From Cyanophora paradoxa (taxonomy: Eukaryota > Glaucocystophyceae > Cyanophorales > Cyanophoraceae), in contig QPMI01000106.1 in assembly GCA_004431415.1 (NCBI GenBank), positions 1 through 64,000 on the forward strand: 64,000 bases of DNA, written 5' to 3'. The notes under the pieces were generated by a model, which made no database searches, was not told the DNA's origin, and was given only the letters and a program-made list of their open reading frames with translations. Below, piece by piece: positions 1 to 12,128 of the stretch. How positions within the stretch are numbered: the first letter of the stretch is position 1; every line of letters starts with the position of its first letter. The translations under genes and the position numbers were made by a program.

Positions 1-274
1 ACCGGTGCCGTGCGGTACGCGGCGCCGGTACCGTATACGTACTACGGTATACGTAGTCCCCATTTTCCAATGAAGTTTTGTTATCTATGGCCGCCGCCTC
101 TCGCCCCGGGCCGGGCCCCTCCCACGAACGCGCCCTTTTCGCGCCGACTCCCGGGAGTCCCCTCGCCGGAAAAGCTCGAATTTTGCAGTTGAATAATCTT
201 ATGGCCGCCCGGCAGGCGAGGGGCGGCAGGGATGTGTGTGTGGGGGGGGGTGGGGGAGGAGGGGGGCGAGGGGG

Positions 275-3200
275 CTAGGCGGGGCGGGGGGGCGGGCGAG
301 CCAGCGGGCGAGGCCGGCGGGGAAGAGCCGCGCTCCTCCTCCGACGCGGCGCCGGCCCGGCCCCGGCGCCCACGCGGCGCCCGCCCGGGCCCGGGCCCCC
401 CGAAGAGGGCGAGGAGCAGCTCGGCGCGGCGGGCGTCGTGGAGGACGCCGAGGCGGCGGCCGCGCGCCGCGCAGCGCCGCCACTCGCGGCGGGCGGCGGC
501 GGGGCGCCCCGCGCGAGGTGGCGCAGGCCGCACGCGAACTCGTAGAGGGGCACCACGACGGGCTGCAGCACGCGGCACGAGCGGCTGCCCGACAGGATCC
601 CCTCCACCACCCCCAGCAGCGACTGGCCCCGCCCCGCCCCGCGGTCACGCTCCGGACGTCGCTCGAGCGGGTTCGAATCCGGGGCGGACCTTCTTCGTCT
701 CGCCCTCGGGTACGGCGTTGTTGAGGACCAGCGAGAGCGCCGCCAGCACCGCGTACAGCCGGTTCTGGGGTACGGGCTCGAGGAACCGGTGGAGCGCGAG
801 GGGGGTACGGCGCACGAGGAAGACGACGGTGAAGCAGGGGAAGGGGACCTGGGGGGTACGAGAGTGGTCGGCGCGGGCCGGCCGCGGGGCCGGGCTGGGG
901 ACGAGGGGTACCATGCGAGCGAAGTTGGCGGAGCGGCGGGCCCAGGCGGCGGCCTGCGCCCGCGCGCCGGCGGCCTCGGAGGGGTCTGCGGCGCAGCGGG
1001 GCGATGAGCGGCGGGGCGAGGAAGCGCGGGCGGGCGCAAAGGGCGGACCGCGGGGGTCGGCGGCGGCGGCGAGGGCGTCATACGCGAGAGCCAGCGAGCC
1101 GCAGGCGAACTCGCTGTCCGCCACCAGCGGCGCCGAGCCCTGCCGCCCGCCCGCCCGCCCGAGTCGAGCGGGGCGGGGCGGGGCGGGTGCGGCGGGGCGG
1201 CGGGGCGGACGGCGCGGGGGTCCACGAGGCCGGCGGCGGCCGCCTCGAGGCGCGCGACGACGTCGGACAGCGTCTCGCCGCCGGCCGCGCGGGGCGTCCC
1301 CTCCGCCGCCGCCCGCGCCAGGATCTGCCCCCGCGCCGGGGGCGTCGGAGGCCGCCGGGGGGAGGGGGGGAGGGTGGAGGAGGAAGGGGGGCACCTGGAA
1401 GGCGGGGAACCAGACGCGGCCCTGGACGGAGCGGGCGAGGCCCTCCACCTCGCGCTCCGCCCGCGGGAAGTCCCCCTCGAAGAAGGCCAGCGAGAAGGCC
1501 GACGCCGCGATCTGCCCGAGCGAGCTTGAGCGCGAGGGCTAGCGGGCCGAGCCCGGGGCGGGCCGAGCCCGGAGTCAGACCTGGTCGAGGCGGTGGCCGT
1601 CCTCGATGCCGCGGCAGAGGACCTTGCAGCTGTCCAGCAGCAGCCGCGACCGCACGAACTCCGCTGCCCCCGCCCCCCGTCGGCCCCGGCGCCAGAAGGG
1701 GCGGGCGTGCGGGCGGGCGGACCCCGAAGCATGCGGGCGAAGCCGAGTTCCGCGAAAACCTGTGCACGAGAGCGCCGGCGCCGGCCGGTGGCTTCAGGGC
1801 GGTGATACTATGATAACAGGGGTCCCCGCCCTCCCCCTCCCTCTCCCTCCGACCTTTGCGCGGAAGTTGACGATCGCCTCCCGCGCGTGCTCCAGCGCCT
1901 GAGGGCGGGCGGGCGCCTGAGCCGGCGGGCGGGCGGGCGGGGCGGCGAGCCGGGAGCGGCAAAGGGGCGCGCGCGAGGCGCGCCTTGCGCTCGAAGAGGT
2001 CGTGCATGCGGTGCGCGGCGGAGAAGGGCAGCCCCGCGAAGACCACCGCTGCCCCGAAAGCAAGTAAGGGGCGGGGGAGGAGGGAGGGGGGAAGGAGCCG
2101 GGGGGGTACCGGCGGCGGAGTAGGAGACGGCGAGGTGGGTGCGGACGCGGCCGGCCTCGGACTCGTTCATGGCGTGCAGGGCCGCCGAGAGCGACGGGAA
2201 CGCCTCGTTGTTGAAGAAGAGCGTCTGCCCCGCCCACGAGCAGCCGTCAAGCCCCCTTCTAAGTATAGACCAAAGAGGGCTTCTAGAAAGAAGAGGAAGA
2301 AGCCTGGACGCTCTGAAAGGTTCTAACGGGGGGGGGGGGGGGCGGGCGGGCGGGCCGCTGGCTCGCCTCGAAGAGGGCGAAGGCGGTGCCGATGCGGGTG
2401 AGGTCGGCCTCGCGGTGGGCGCCGTGCAGCGCCCCCGACACCGGCGGCGCCGCCAGCAGCGCCTCCACCCTCGGCACGTTCTCCGCCATCCACGCGTCCC
2501 ACTTCCCGGAGGCCTCTTCGCCCGCGGCCGCCGCGACGGGCGCCGCGGGGGCCGGGGCCGAAGTCGCGGGCGGGCCGTCCGAGAGGGGCGGCGGTTCGAG
2601 CGCCGCCAAGCCGGCGAGTCCGGCGAGCCCGCGGCCGCCGCTGCCGCCGCCGCCGCCGCCGCCCGGGATCCCTCGGCCAGGCCGGCAAACCCGCCCCGCG
2701 CAGAGGCAGAGGCAGAAGAAGCCCGGCGCGCGGGGACCGCGGGGCGGCGGCGGGCGGGACGCGGGGCTTGAGGTCCTCGGGGGGCCGGGGCGCCCGGCGG
2801 CGAGGGCCGCAGCGGGGCGTACGGGCCCACGATCTTCTCGCGCAGCCGGTGGCCCATCTGCCGCGGACCGAAGTCAGGGCGGCCGGCGGGCGGGCGAGGC
2901 ATAGCTATCTATCTATCGGGCACCATGCGGAGCATGGCGGCCTGGAGCTGGAGGAAGCCGGCGAGGCCGCGGCGGACGGGGCGGCCGCCGAGGGCCGCGG
3001 CCGCCTCGAGGTGCGGCAGCGCCTCCGCCAGCTGGCCCCGGTGCGTGAGGGCCTCCCCCAGCCCCGCGTGCGCAAGCCGCCGCATCTCCCGCAGCCGCCC
3101 CCGCGCCTCCCGCCCCCGCTCCTGCCGCCCGACCGCCCCTCAGATACGCGCGGGACGAAGGGAGGGGGGGGGGTGCGGAGAAGAAGGGAAGGCTGCCTCG

Positions 3201-6200
3201 CGCTGGAGCTCGGCGAGGGCGGCGAGGCAGCGGTGGAGGACCTCCGCCGCCGTCGTGTTGTCGAAGAGCGACGCCGCCCGCGCCGCGTGCCGCAGCCCGT
3301 ACGGCACCGCCCGCTCCTTCTCCCCCGCCTCCGTCCACTGCCCCGCCCACGCGTCGGGCTCGAAGGGGGGGGAAGGCGGGAGGGGGGTACGTGGTAGGCG
3401 AGGACGGCGTCGCGGTCGCCCCAGCGGAGGAAGCCCGACTCGGATGACGTCACGGAGCCGCCGGCCTCCGCCGCCGCCGCCCGCTCGTCCGCTCGCTCCT
3501 CCTGGTCCAGCTGTACCCCCCTCAATCAGCGGGGGGTACGGGATCGAGGGGGCGGGGGGCGAACCCGCTCGAGGTACTCGGCGATCTGACGGTGGAGGCG
3601 GAGGCGCTGCTCGGGGGTACACAGCTCCAGCACCGCCTGCAGGGCCTCAGCATGGGGGGGGAAGCAAGGGGGGTGGGCCGGAAGGGGGTACGCGCCTGCT
3701 GGATGCGCTGGTGGCGCCAGGAGTAGAGGGGGTCGGCCTCCTCCTCCGCCCCCTCCAGGCCCAGGCCGCGCGCCCCGTACCCCCCCGCCTCCTCGCCGGC
3801 CTCGGCGGCCCCCGCGGCGCGGGCGCCGGCGCCCCAGTCGGCGTCGCGGCCGAAGCCGATATCCTTCACCGCCGCGCTCGCGAGGAGCGCCCGCAGCGCC
3901 GCCGGGTGCCCGTCCCGCTGCCGGGGGTACACCGCCACCAGCATCGAGAGCGTCGCGCGCATGCCCACCACCGCCGCGACCTGAGCGGGGCGTCAGAGGA
4001 GAGGACGGCAGGAGAACAGGAGCCGGGGCGCCCGTCTCGCCTTGAGGAGGAGCTGGGTGTGGAAGGGGAGGAGGGAGACGCGTGAGACGACTAGGAGGGA
4101 GAACTGCGTGGGTATGTCCGCCGACGCCGCGTCCACCTGAGCCGAATCAGATGGGGGGTGGGGGAGGAGGAAGAGGGGGGGGTAGGCGCACGAGCTCGGC
4201 GACGACCTCGGGGGAGGGGGGGCCCTCCCCGGCCCCCCCGGCCCCCCCGGCCCCGCCCGGCGCCTTTGTCCACAGCAGCATCCCCGACGCCCGCAGCGTC
4301 TGCAGCAGCTGCGCCGCGGGAGGGGGCGTCACAGGGGCGGGGGGAAGAAGCGGAGGGGGGGGTACGGACCTCGACGATGAAGAGGGGCTGGCCGCCGCCC
4401 TGTTCCTTAAGGAGGAGGGCGGCGGAGGGCCCGAGGCGGTGGGCGCCCAGCACGGAGAGGGCCAGGCTCTCCGCGTCGGCGGGGCCCAGCGCCGGCAGGT
4501 CCAGCTCCGAGGCCCCCGGGGCCGCCAGGAAGCGCCCGCAGGCCTCGGCGAGGCGCGGCGGCATCGGCTCCGTCGTGCGGACCGCCGCCAGCACGGCGAA
4601 GTCGCGCGAGGCCGCCGCCTGGAACACCACCTCGAGCGACGGGCCGTCCGCCCAGTCCTGGCGGGCGGGCGGCGGTCGAACCGAGCCGAGCGGGGGGGCA
4701 GGGGTGCCGGGGGCGGGCGGGGTACCAGGTGGTCGAGGACGAGGAGGGGCTTGAGGCCGCCGTTGGCGGCGGGCCAGGAGCGGAGGCTGTGCCCGGGGCC
4801 CGAGCTGCGGCCCGAGTGCCCCGAGCGGCCCGAGCGGACGGAGCCGACGCCCCCGCCCGAGACCGCCCCCTGCACGCCCCGCGCCTGATGCCGGAGCTCC
4901 GCTGCGGCCCGCCCGCCCAAGTCAGCGGCGCGAAGGGCGGGGGCGAAGCGCGGGGGGCCGACCGGCGAGCTCGGCGACGTGGGCGCGCATGACGAGGAGT
5001 ATGAGGCGCTGGAGGGCACGCGAGCGGCTCTCCCCGTCCCTGCCCGGCCCCGGCCCCGCGGTGAGCTGAGCAAAGGAGGAAGCGGCGGGATGGGGGGCGG
5101 GGGCGGGCGCACATGCCGCGGGTGGCGGGGGAGGGCGGGATGGGGAAGCCCGGGGCGACGGCGGCGAGGAGCGGGAGGGCGGCGAGGGTCGCCGCGTCCG
5201 TACCCCCCGCGAGGGCGAGCTTCCGGGCCACGATCTCCTGCGCCTGCTGCGGGCTCACGGGCGCCGCCGCCGCCGCCGGCACCGCCGCCCGCCCGGGCGC
5301 GGCTTCCCCCCGGCCCCGACGGCGCCGCTCCGGACGCTGCCGTCGCCGCCGCCGACGCTGCCTTCCCCCCGCCCCGCACGCTGCCGCCGGCGCTGCCGAC
5401 GACGAGGCCGGAGCCGGAGCCCGAGCCGTGGCCGTGGGCCTCGGGCGCCGGCTGGAGCCAGGCGTGGAGGACGGGCGCGACGGCGTCGCGGATGGCGAAG
5501 TACGGCTCCTCCCCCGCCTCGGGCACTGCGCCCCTCAATCAGGGCGGAGCAAGCTGAGCGGGGCGGGGCGGACCGCCGGCGGCGGCGAAGGCGACGAAGC
5601 CGCAGCGGAGGAGGCGCTCGCGGGCCATGCGTAAAAATGTGGTTTTGCCGGCGCCGGCGCGCGCCCGCACGAGGACGGCCCCGCGGCCCTCGTCCCCCCG
5701 CACCAGCCGCGCCACCACCTCCGCAAGCTCCCCCCGCCGCCCCACCGGCGCAGGCGCCACCTGCCCCGCGCCCCCTCAGCCCCGCGCTTCGGCTCTGGGC
5801 CGGGGGTGCGCGCGCCTCGGGGCGCAGCTCGAGGCGGCGCGAGGTGGCCGCCCCCATCGTCCGCACGCGGAAGGCCGTAGTCTCGCCGGCGAACCTGCCG
5901 CCCGGGTGGTGAGACCGGCAAGGAGGAAGGGCGAGTGCCCTGCGCACGTACCCCTTGAGCGCGAGGCTCGTCGGGGCCTCGAAGAGTACCCCTTGCCCCT
6001 GCTCCGCCGCCTCGCCTGCGGGAGGGGGCCGGATCGGGGGGGGGGGGGGGGGGTACGCGACGGCGCGGGGCGGGGCGGGGGTACGTGTGGCGGCGTCGGC
6101 GAGGACGCCGCTCCCCGCGTGCTGCATCAGGCGGGCCGCGAGGTTCACCGTCCGCCCTGCCCGCGCAGTTCGAAAGAAGGGGGGGGGGAAGAAGGCCCCG

Positions 6201-8743
6201 GGGGTACGGGGGCGGGCGGGCGGGCCTATGACAGAGTACTCGCAGCGGCGGGCGAGGTCGCCGATGACGCCGGCGAAGACGCGCCCCGTGGTGACGCCGA
6301 CCGAGGCCGAGAAGCCGGCGGCGGTCAGGTCGCGCTGCATCGCAACCGCCGCGCTTGTCGCCCGCAGCGGGTCGTCCATGTGCACCAGCGGCGGCAGCCC
6401 GAAGACAAGCCTGAGCTCAGACGGCTCAGACGGGCCCAGACGGGCCGAGGTGAACGCGCGCGGGGGCGTACACCGCGATGCAGCCCTTGTCGTCCACCAC
6501 GAGCTTGTTCACGATGCCCTCGAAGCGCTCGCAGACGCCCTGCGCGCGCGCGCGCGCCCCTCGCCGGCTCAGGGCGCGGATCGAGAGCGAAAAGATTGGG
6601 GGCGGGCGGGCCTCGAAGACGGTGAGGACGGTGTGGAAGGAGAGGGCTAAGCCGTCCACGTCCGTGGGAGCATCTGGCGCTACCTGCACGAAGGCGGCCG
6701 ACTGGCGCCGGCGGCCCCGCGGAAGAACAGCTGCGGTGACAGCGGCGGCCCGCGCGGTGGTCGCGGCGACCGCCGCCGCCGCTGTCACCGCAGCCCCCGG
6801 GGTACGCTCCGCAAGGATGCCGGAGACGGCGACGAAGACGACCGACGCGGGGCGCGACTCGTCGATCCACTCCCCGAGCCCCGAGCTGAACGCGTCCTGG
6901 AAAGGTGCGGGCGGTTGGAGGCGGCGCGGGTCGGCGGCGTGGCGGGGGTACGGCGGCGCACGGCGATGCGCGGGGGCACGAAGGCGCCGGGATCGACGCC
7001 GCGCCAGACCCCGGGGAGGTCCCAGGAGGGGGGTACGCGGGGCGCGCCGCCGGCGACGGCGGCGGCCAGCGCCGCCGGCGAGAGCAGGAGGTTTCCGGTC
7101 GCAAGCACCGTCCCTGGGCCCGCGCGTCAGGCAGGGGGGAAGGAGGGGCGGTGTAGGGGGTACAGGGGGCGCACCGTGGCTGTCCCGGTCGAGGTACGCC
7201 GCGGCGTGGGCGCTCACAACCAGCTGCGGGGGGTGGGGGTACGGTGTCAAACCAGAGGCCCGGGGGAAAGGGAGCCGGCGGGAGTCGAGCCCGCGCGGAC
7301 CTGCCCTGTCTCCGCGTCGGGCTCGGCGCAGCAGGCCTCCTCAACCGCAGGGCCCGTGCAGACGTACCGCCTCAGGCCCGCTGGTCGGATCAGATCGGAT
7401 CAGAGCGGATCAGATCAGAGCGGATCAGATCAGAGCGGATCAGATCAGAGCGGATCAGATCAGATATCAGACGGCGCACGCGGGCCGGCGCAGACGGCGA
7501 CGACGGGCCCGAAGCCCATGCCTACCCCCCAGAAGACATCAGAGTCCGAAGCTGAGAAGAGAAGAGGAGGGCCCGGCGGCTCGCGATCGCACCGACGTGG
7601 AGGGAGATGGCGGGGGCGCCGGTGGAGGCCCGCCGCATGTCCCGCGCCCGCGCCTCGCCGGCCGCGAAGAGCGCCGCCGCGCACCGCACGCCCCGCGCGG
7701 CCGTCGCCGCCGGGTGCTCCCCCTCCGGCGCCTCGATAACCAGCAAGAGCGCGTCCCCAGCTGCACGCGCGCGCGCGCCGGCGCCGTTAGCTCCGGCACT
7801 CCGGTCCGGCCCGCGGAGGACTCGGGAGGCCTGGCTAGGCTCTTCAAAGCGGAAGAGGCGCACCGAAGGAGGCGACGTCGGCCCCCGATCGCTCCACGGC
7901 CTCCAAGATGACCCGGAAGAAGCCTGCGCGAAGCCCGAGGAGGGCCAACCCGGCTCGGCTCGGCGCCAGCGTGCGGGGCGGGGCGGGGCGGGGCGGGGCG
8001 GGGCGGGAGCGGACCGTTGAGGAGGCCAGCGAGGGAGGCCGCGGCGCGGGCGGGCTCGCCCGGGTGCGCCGCGAAGGTGTGCGCCTCGAGCCGCGAGAAG
8101 CCCGACACGTCCACCTGTTTCGGATGGAGGAAAAGAAGTCAGTCAAACCGCGCAGGCGGCGCAAAGACCAGCGGGGCGGCGCCCGCGCGCGCTCGCTCGC
8201 ACCAGCAGCACCGCGCACTGCCGCTTCAACGTCCACGAGGCGCCTGCGCGCGGGGCGGCACGGGCTCAGGCGCCCTCGTCGGCCCGTGGGCGCGCGCCTG
8301 GTGCGGGACGGGGCGCACCGGAGCCGGCGTCTGCGCCTGCGTCTTCGCCGGAGGGGGGCGGCTCCCTGCGCATCCGCGAGCGAGCGATCGATGACGTGAG
8401 ATCGGGGCCGCAGGCGGGCGGGGGCGCGGCGGGCGGGCGCGGGCAGGGACGTTTGCTCTCGCCTGCGCAGGTCGTGCGGCAAGAAAGCCCACAGTGGGTC
8501 GCGCTGCCGGCCCGCATTCAACGCAGCAGCCCCGGGCAGGGATCCTTGTTGCAGTTGACCTGCCAGACTTCGTTCAACATGGGGCGAGCGGCGCTCGGGA
8601 GGCGCACCAGGGTGTTGCAGGCGTGATTCCTGCCGCTGCTCGGTCGCCCCGGGCTTCCGGCGGTCCCGAAAGTCCGCGTCGTCATCGGCTGACGACGGGC
8701 CAGACTCTGGGGCGAGCGCGCCGCGGCTCTTCGCGGCCCCCAT
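275..8743 (-). CDS. ADCY10-like: Soluble adenylyl cyclase (ADCY10-type), multi-exon
   Basis: Predicted to make cAMP from ATP as a cytosolic class III cyclase. Splicing gives a first cyclase domain reading AVLLVDVSGFSRL (exons about 8203 and 8114-8015), then GFFRVILEAVERSGADVASF (7923-7864), then AGDALLLV (from 7760). Both metal-binding aspartates are present. The second domain (about 6900-6110) reads FVAVSG, KLVVDDKGCIAV, CEYSVIG and TVNLAARLM and lacks the first Asp, as in animal sAC, so it is probably the degenerate partner. A P-loop ATPase follows, with Walker A RARAGAGKTT near 5640 and a Walker B-like LLVLDHL near 4730, then a long Ala/Leu-rich region that may be TPR-like. The 5' exon with ATG at 8743 and the 3' end near 275 are uncertain. 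Most introns start GTGCG, GCGCG or GTACCCC. Confidence 0.86.
7387..7470. repeat. 15-bp GATC-rich tandem repeat in a cyclase intron
   Basis: About four to five units of GGATCAGATCAGAGC lie inside an intron between the exons coding HVGMGFGPVVAVCAG and RRYVCTGPAVEEACC. A related GATC-rich tract fills an intron of the ankyrin gene at 18784-18845. Confidence 0.85.
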
Positions 8744-9573
8744 CGCTGCCCGACGCGTTCCAGCTAGCTTGAATTTCGCGAGCTGGCGCCTTAGTGGCGT
8801 GGCGAGACTAGATCTGCTGGCTCATCAGCGGGCTGCAGGACTGCCAGGACGGGTTGACAGCTTGAATTGGCTGCGTGAGTCGACACGCCGCTGTCAGCTG
8901 CAGCACGTAACGATATACCGGTCCACCGGCGGGCCGGCGATCTGCTGATCGAAAAAACTGAACAAATTGTACCCCAGACCAAGTGACCCCGCTAAAAAAA
9001 CGTTACCACAGGTACGTACCTCCACAAGGTTAGTAGACGTCGATCACCGACGTCATCATCGTCGTCATGATCACTCGCAACCTTCCATCGAGCGAAGCGG
9101 CACACTCGCAAGTTCGGAGTCGCAACCTTCCGTCTAGCGCCTTGGCCATGGCCTGCAGAGGCCCTTAGCCAGCCTGGCAGCCGCAGTGGTATGATAGCAC
9201 AGTAGCATGCGCATTGCGCAGTGCGCACTAGCAAACCTGAAAGTCTAAGTGAAAGACTCGGTGAAGAAGCTTCGTCTACCATCGCAAGCAAAACAGCGTG
9301 TGAGGCCCCTTGGCCTCTGAGGGGCCACTGATCATGAGGGGCCACTGCGACACCGCGGAAATCCGACATGTACAAATCGCATCCAAAATAGAATTGAGTG
9401 GAAGGGCAGAAGCACACGCTGCAGCTCCATGGCCAGGTAGTCCCCGCGCAAGGCGCGAGGAAGCGCTGCAGCTCGCAGAGGGGAGGGGGGAGGGCCGGGC
9501 GCCGCCAGGGTCGGGCCGAAGGCAATGAGGGGCGGCCGAGGCGGCCCCGCGGGGCGGCCGCAGGGCCGCGAGG
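8744..9573. other. Intergenic stretch between the cyclase 5' end and the F-box gene 1 3' end
   Basis: No open frame with protein-like composition on either strand. It holds the presumed promoter of the cyclase gene (about 8744-8990) and the 3' flank of F-box gene 1. Base composition is less extreme than in the coding parts. A direct repeat of a short cgcaaccttcc motif sits at about 9067 and 9121. Confidence 0.5.
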
Positions 9574-9700
9574 TCAAGAGGGGGGAGCGGGGGGCCCATT
9601 GATAAGAAGACGCCAAGGATCGGACCCGCCAGCCCCGCCGCCCCCAGCGCCGCCGCCGAAGCTGCCGCCGCCTCCGCCCCCGGCGCCGCCGCCGCCGCCT

Positions 9701-9773
<73 letters not shown>

Positions 9774-11992
9774 CGTCGTCAGAAGAGCCGTAGCCGTCGT
9801 CATCGAAGGCCGGGCCGAAGCCCATGGCCTCCATCTCCGCCTCCTCGGCCTCCTCCGCTTCCGCCTCGGCCCACCCGCCGGCCCGCTCGTCGCAGTGCAT
9901 CCGCACCCGCGCCGGCAGCGCCGCCCGCAGCCGCTCGCGGGCCTCCCCGTCCGCCGCGCGCGCCGCGGGGCCGCTGAGGACGAGCTCGCGCAGGGCGCCG
10001 GCGCCGAGCGGCCCCGCCGCCTCCTCCGGCAGGGGCGACGCCACCCCAAGCGCCTCCAGCGCCGCCGCCCCCTCCGCCAGCCGCTGCCCCGCGCCCCGTC
10101 GACGTCCGCGCCCGCCACACGAGGGGGCGCGCGGAGGGGAGTACCAGGAGGAAGGGGAGGGGTAGGGGGTGGCGGGAGGGCCAGCAGAGGAGCGTGACGG
10201 CGCGCAGGCGGGACCAGCCGCCCAGCGTACCCCGCCCCAGTGCCTCGTACACCCGCGGCGCCAGCCGCAGCTCCATCGCCTGTGCCCGCGTTAGCCCGGA
10301 GGGGTACGGCGCGCCGAGGAGGGGTACGGCGCGCCTCGACGGCGGTGAGGCTGGCGAGGGCAGCGGCCATCGCCCCCGCCCCCGCCTCGCTCGGCGGGTC
10401 CTGCGCGCGCCGCTCAGCACGCGCCCCGGGGGGTACGAGAGGGAGGGAGGGCGGGGGGGTACGGGGCGCCTGGGAAAGGATGAGGGAGCGGAGACGGGGC
10501 GCGGCGGCGCGCAGGGGCGCCAGGTCCGTCTCCGGCACCGCGTGCAGCGTCGCGTGCTCCAGCAGCGGCATCGCCTCCACGAACCCTGCCCCACGCCCGT
10601 CAGCCTGGGGGGTACAGGAGGGGCGGGGGGTACGGGTCGCCGCCGCACCGATCCACTCCATCGCGCAACGCAGGTCCAGCACTGCCGGGGGGGGGGGGAA
10701 GGTCGGCGGGGGTACGGCGGCGGGCGCGCGGGGAGGGGTACCGCGCAAGTGGCGCAAGGCGCCGAGCGGGCGCAGGTCGGCCTCCGTCGCGTCGATGAGG
10801 AACTCGCGCCCGTCGTCCTGCGGCCCGTCAGGGGTACGCAGAGACGGTTGTGGAGGGGGTACGGGGGCGCCTGCTCGTGGAAGTCGACGCGCAGGCGCTC
10901 GAGGAGGGGGAAGGCGGCGAGGGCGGCGAGGGCGGGGCCGGCGCCCTCGTGGGGCCCGCAGGCGACGCCGATGCTGAGCGCCCGCAGCGTCGCGCCAAGC
11001 GGCGCGAGCCTCTCCAGCGTTTCCGCCTTCAGCGCGAACCTGCGGCCGGCCGGGGCGCCGCGCCCGCTCGGACCGGGCCGCGCGGGCGTGGCGGGGCGGG
11101 GCGGGGCGGGGCGGGGCGGGGCGGACCCGCCGAGCTGGAGGTCGCGCAGGGGGAGGGCGGCGTAGGAGGCGAAGGCGTGCTGGACGGCCGGCTTGCAGAG
11201 GGCGCGGAAGCGGGCCCGCATCGCCGGCTCGAGCGCCGTCAGCGCCACGCTCCGGAGGGCCGAGAGCCGCGCGACGGCGCCGAGGGCTGTCACGGGCAGG
11301 CGCGAGGCGAGGTCGAATGTCATGTCTAAAGTCTCGAGCGAGGCGGCCAGGCTGCCGACGGAGCAGAGAGCGGAGAGGCCGCCGGCGCCGAAGCGTGACT
11401 CGTTGACCTGCACGCTCCGCACGGGCGCGCCGGCCGCGACGCGCGCCAGCGCCGCGCCGGCCGCGTCCGTCGGCCGTATCAGCGCCAGCTTCTCGACCGC
11501 CTCAGCGGAGAGCGCCAGGCGCCTCCAGCGGCGGCTGACCCGACTGAGTGCGCAGAGCGGGCCGAGCTGAGGCTCCCGGGATGAGTCGTCGGGGTCGAGC
11601 AGGCTCAGGTCGCCGCAGACAGGGAAGCTCGCCCAGTCGCGCTCCGTCGCCGCCATCATAATCCGCACCAGCAGGTCGTCCGGCAAAGACTCAATGTAGT
11701 CCTCCGCATCCTCGCTCGCCGCGTCGTGCGATGGATGACTGGCAGCTGTCGGGTAGTCCCGGTCATCGCGAGCCCGCGGCATTCCTGGCGAGGAGCGGCA
11801 GGCGGCTACGTTCAAACGCACCGGAGGAGCTGCACGAAGCGCCCGCGGCGCCGGCAGCCTCTGCGCGCGGCCGTCAGCGTGTCGTCGCGCGGGTCGGTCG
11901 CCTGAGCAGCTCCTATGTTCTCGCAACTCCAAGCACACACCGTCGGTTGTCGCGGCGGCAAGGCGCGCGCGTTTCCTTGCCCGCTTTGCCAT
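9574..11992 (-). CDS. F-box/LRR protein 1
   Basis: Likely substrate-recognition subunit of an SCF ubiquitin ligase. The start MAKRARKRAR (ATG at 11992) is a basic, NLS-like N-terminus shared with the two other F-box paralogues here. The F-box reads ESLPDDLLVRIMMAA, followed by leucine-rich segments. Exons: 11992-11127, 11039-10871, 10817-10742, 10681-10634, 10585-10470, then at least two more to a stop near 9574. Intron starts include GTCCGCC, GTACCCC and, at 10870 and 10469, GC (CAG followed by GCGCC), chosen because only GC-AG splicing keeps HEQ-DDGREFL in frame. The C-terminus carries an acidic stretch and then a roughly 30-residue polyglycine run encoded by a (GCC)n tract at 9675-9770. 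Confidence 0.8.
9675..9770. repeat. (GCC)n / (GGC)n trinucleotide tract
   Basis: Nearly uninterrupted trinucleotide repeat inside the last exon of F-box gene 1, read on the minus strand as polyglycine. Likely length-variable between individuals. Confidence 0.9.
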
Positions 11993-12128
11993 TTTGCTGC
12001 CAGGGTACAGCGCGTTCTGGCCTTCACGCGACCGTGCAGACGGTGCAGCGCAGTGCATCCGCAACTGGACCGCAAGCAGCGCAGAGCAGCACAGCTCAGT
12101 TGGTCGCCTTGTTCCATCGCCCAGACGA
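11993..12128. promoter_or_regulatory. Shared head-to-head promoter region of F-box genes 1 and 2
   Basis: The two start codons (11992 on minus, 12129 on plus) face outward only 136 bp apart, so this stretch must hold both 5' untranslated regions and probably a bidirectional promoter. I see no clear TATA box. Confidence 0.55.

Noticed and set aside
660-690. GGGTTCGAATCCGGGGC resembling a tRNA T-arm
   Set aside because: Isolated motif in a cyclase intron without the remaining tRNA structure.
232-1542. 436-codon open frame on the plus strand
   Set aside because: Arg/Pro/Gly-rich shadow of the cyclase exons on the opposite strand. GC-rich DNA leaves all frames open.
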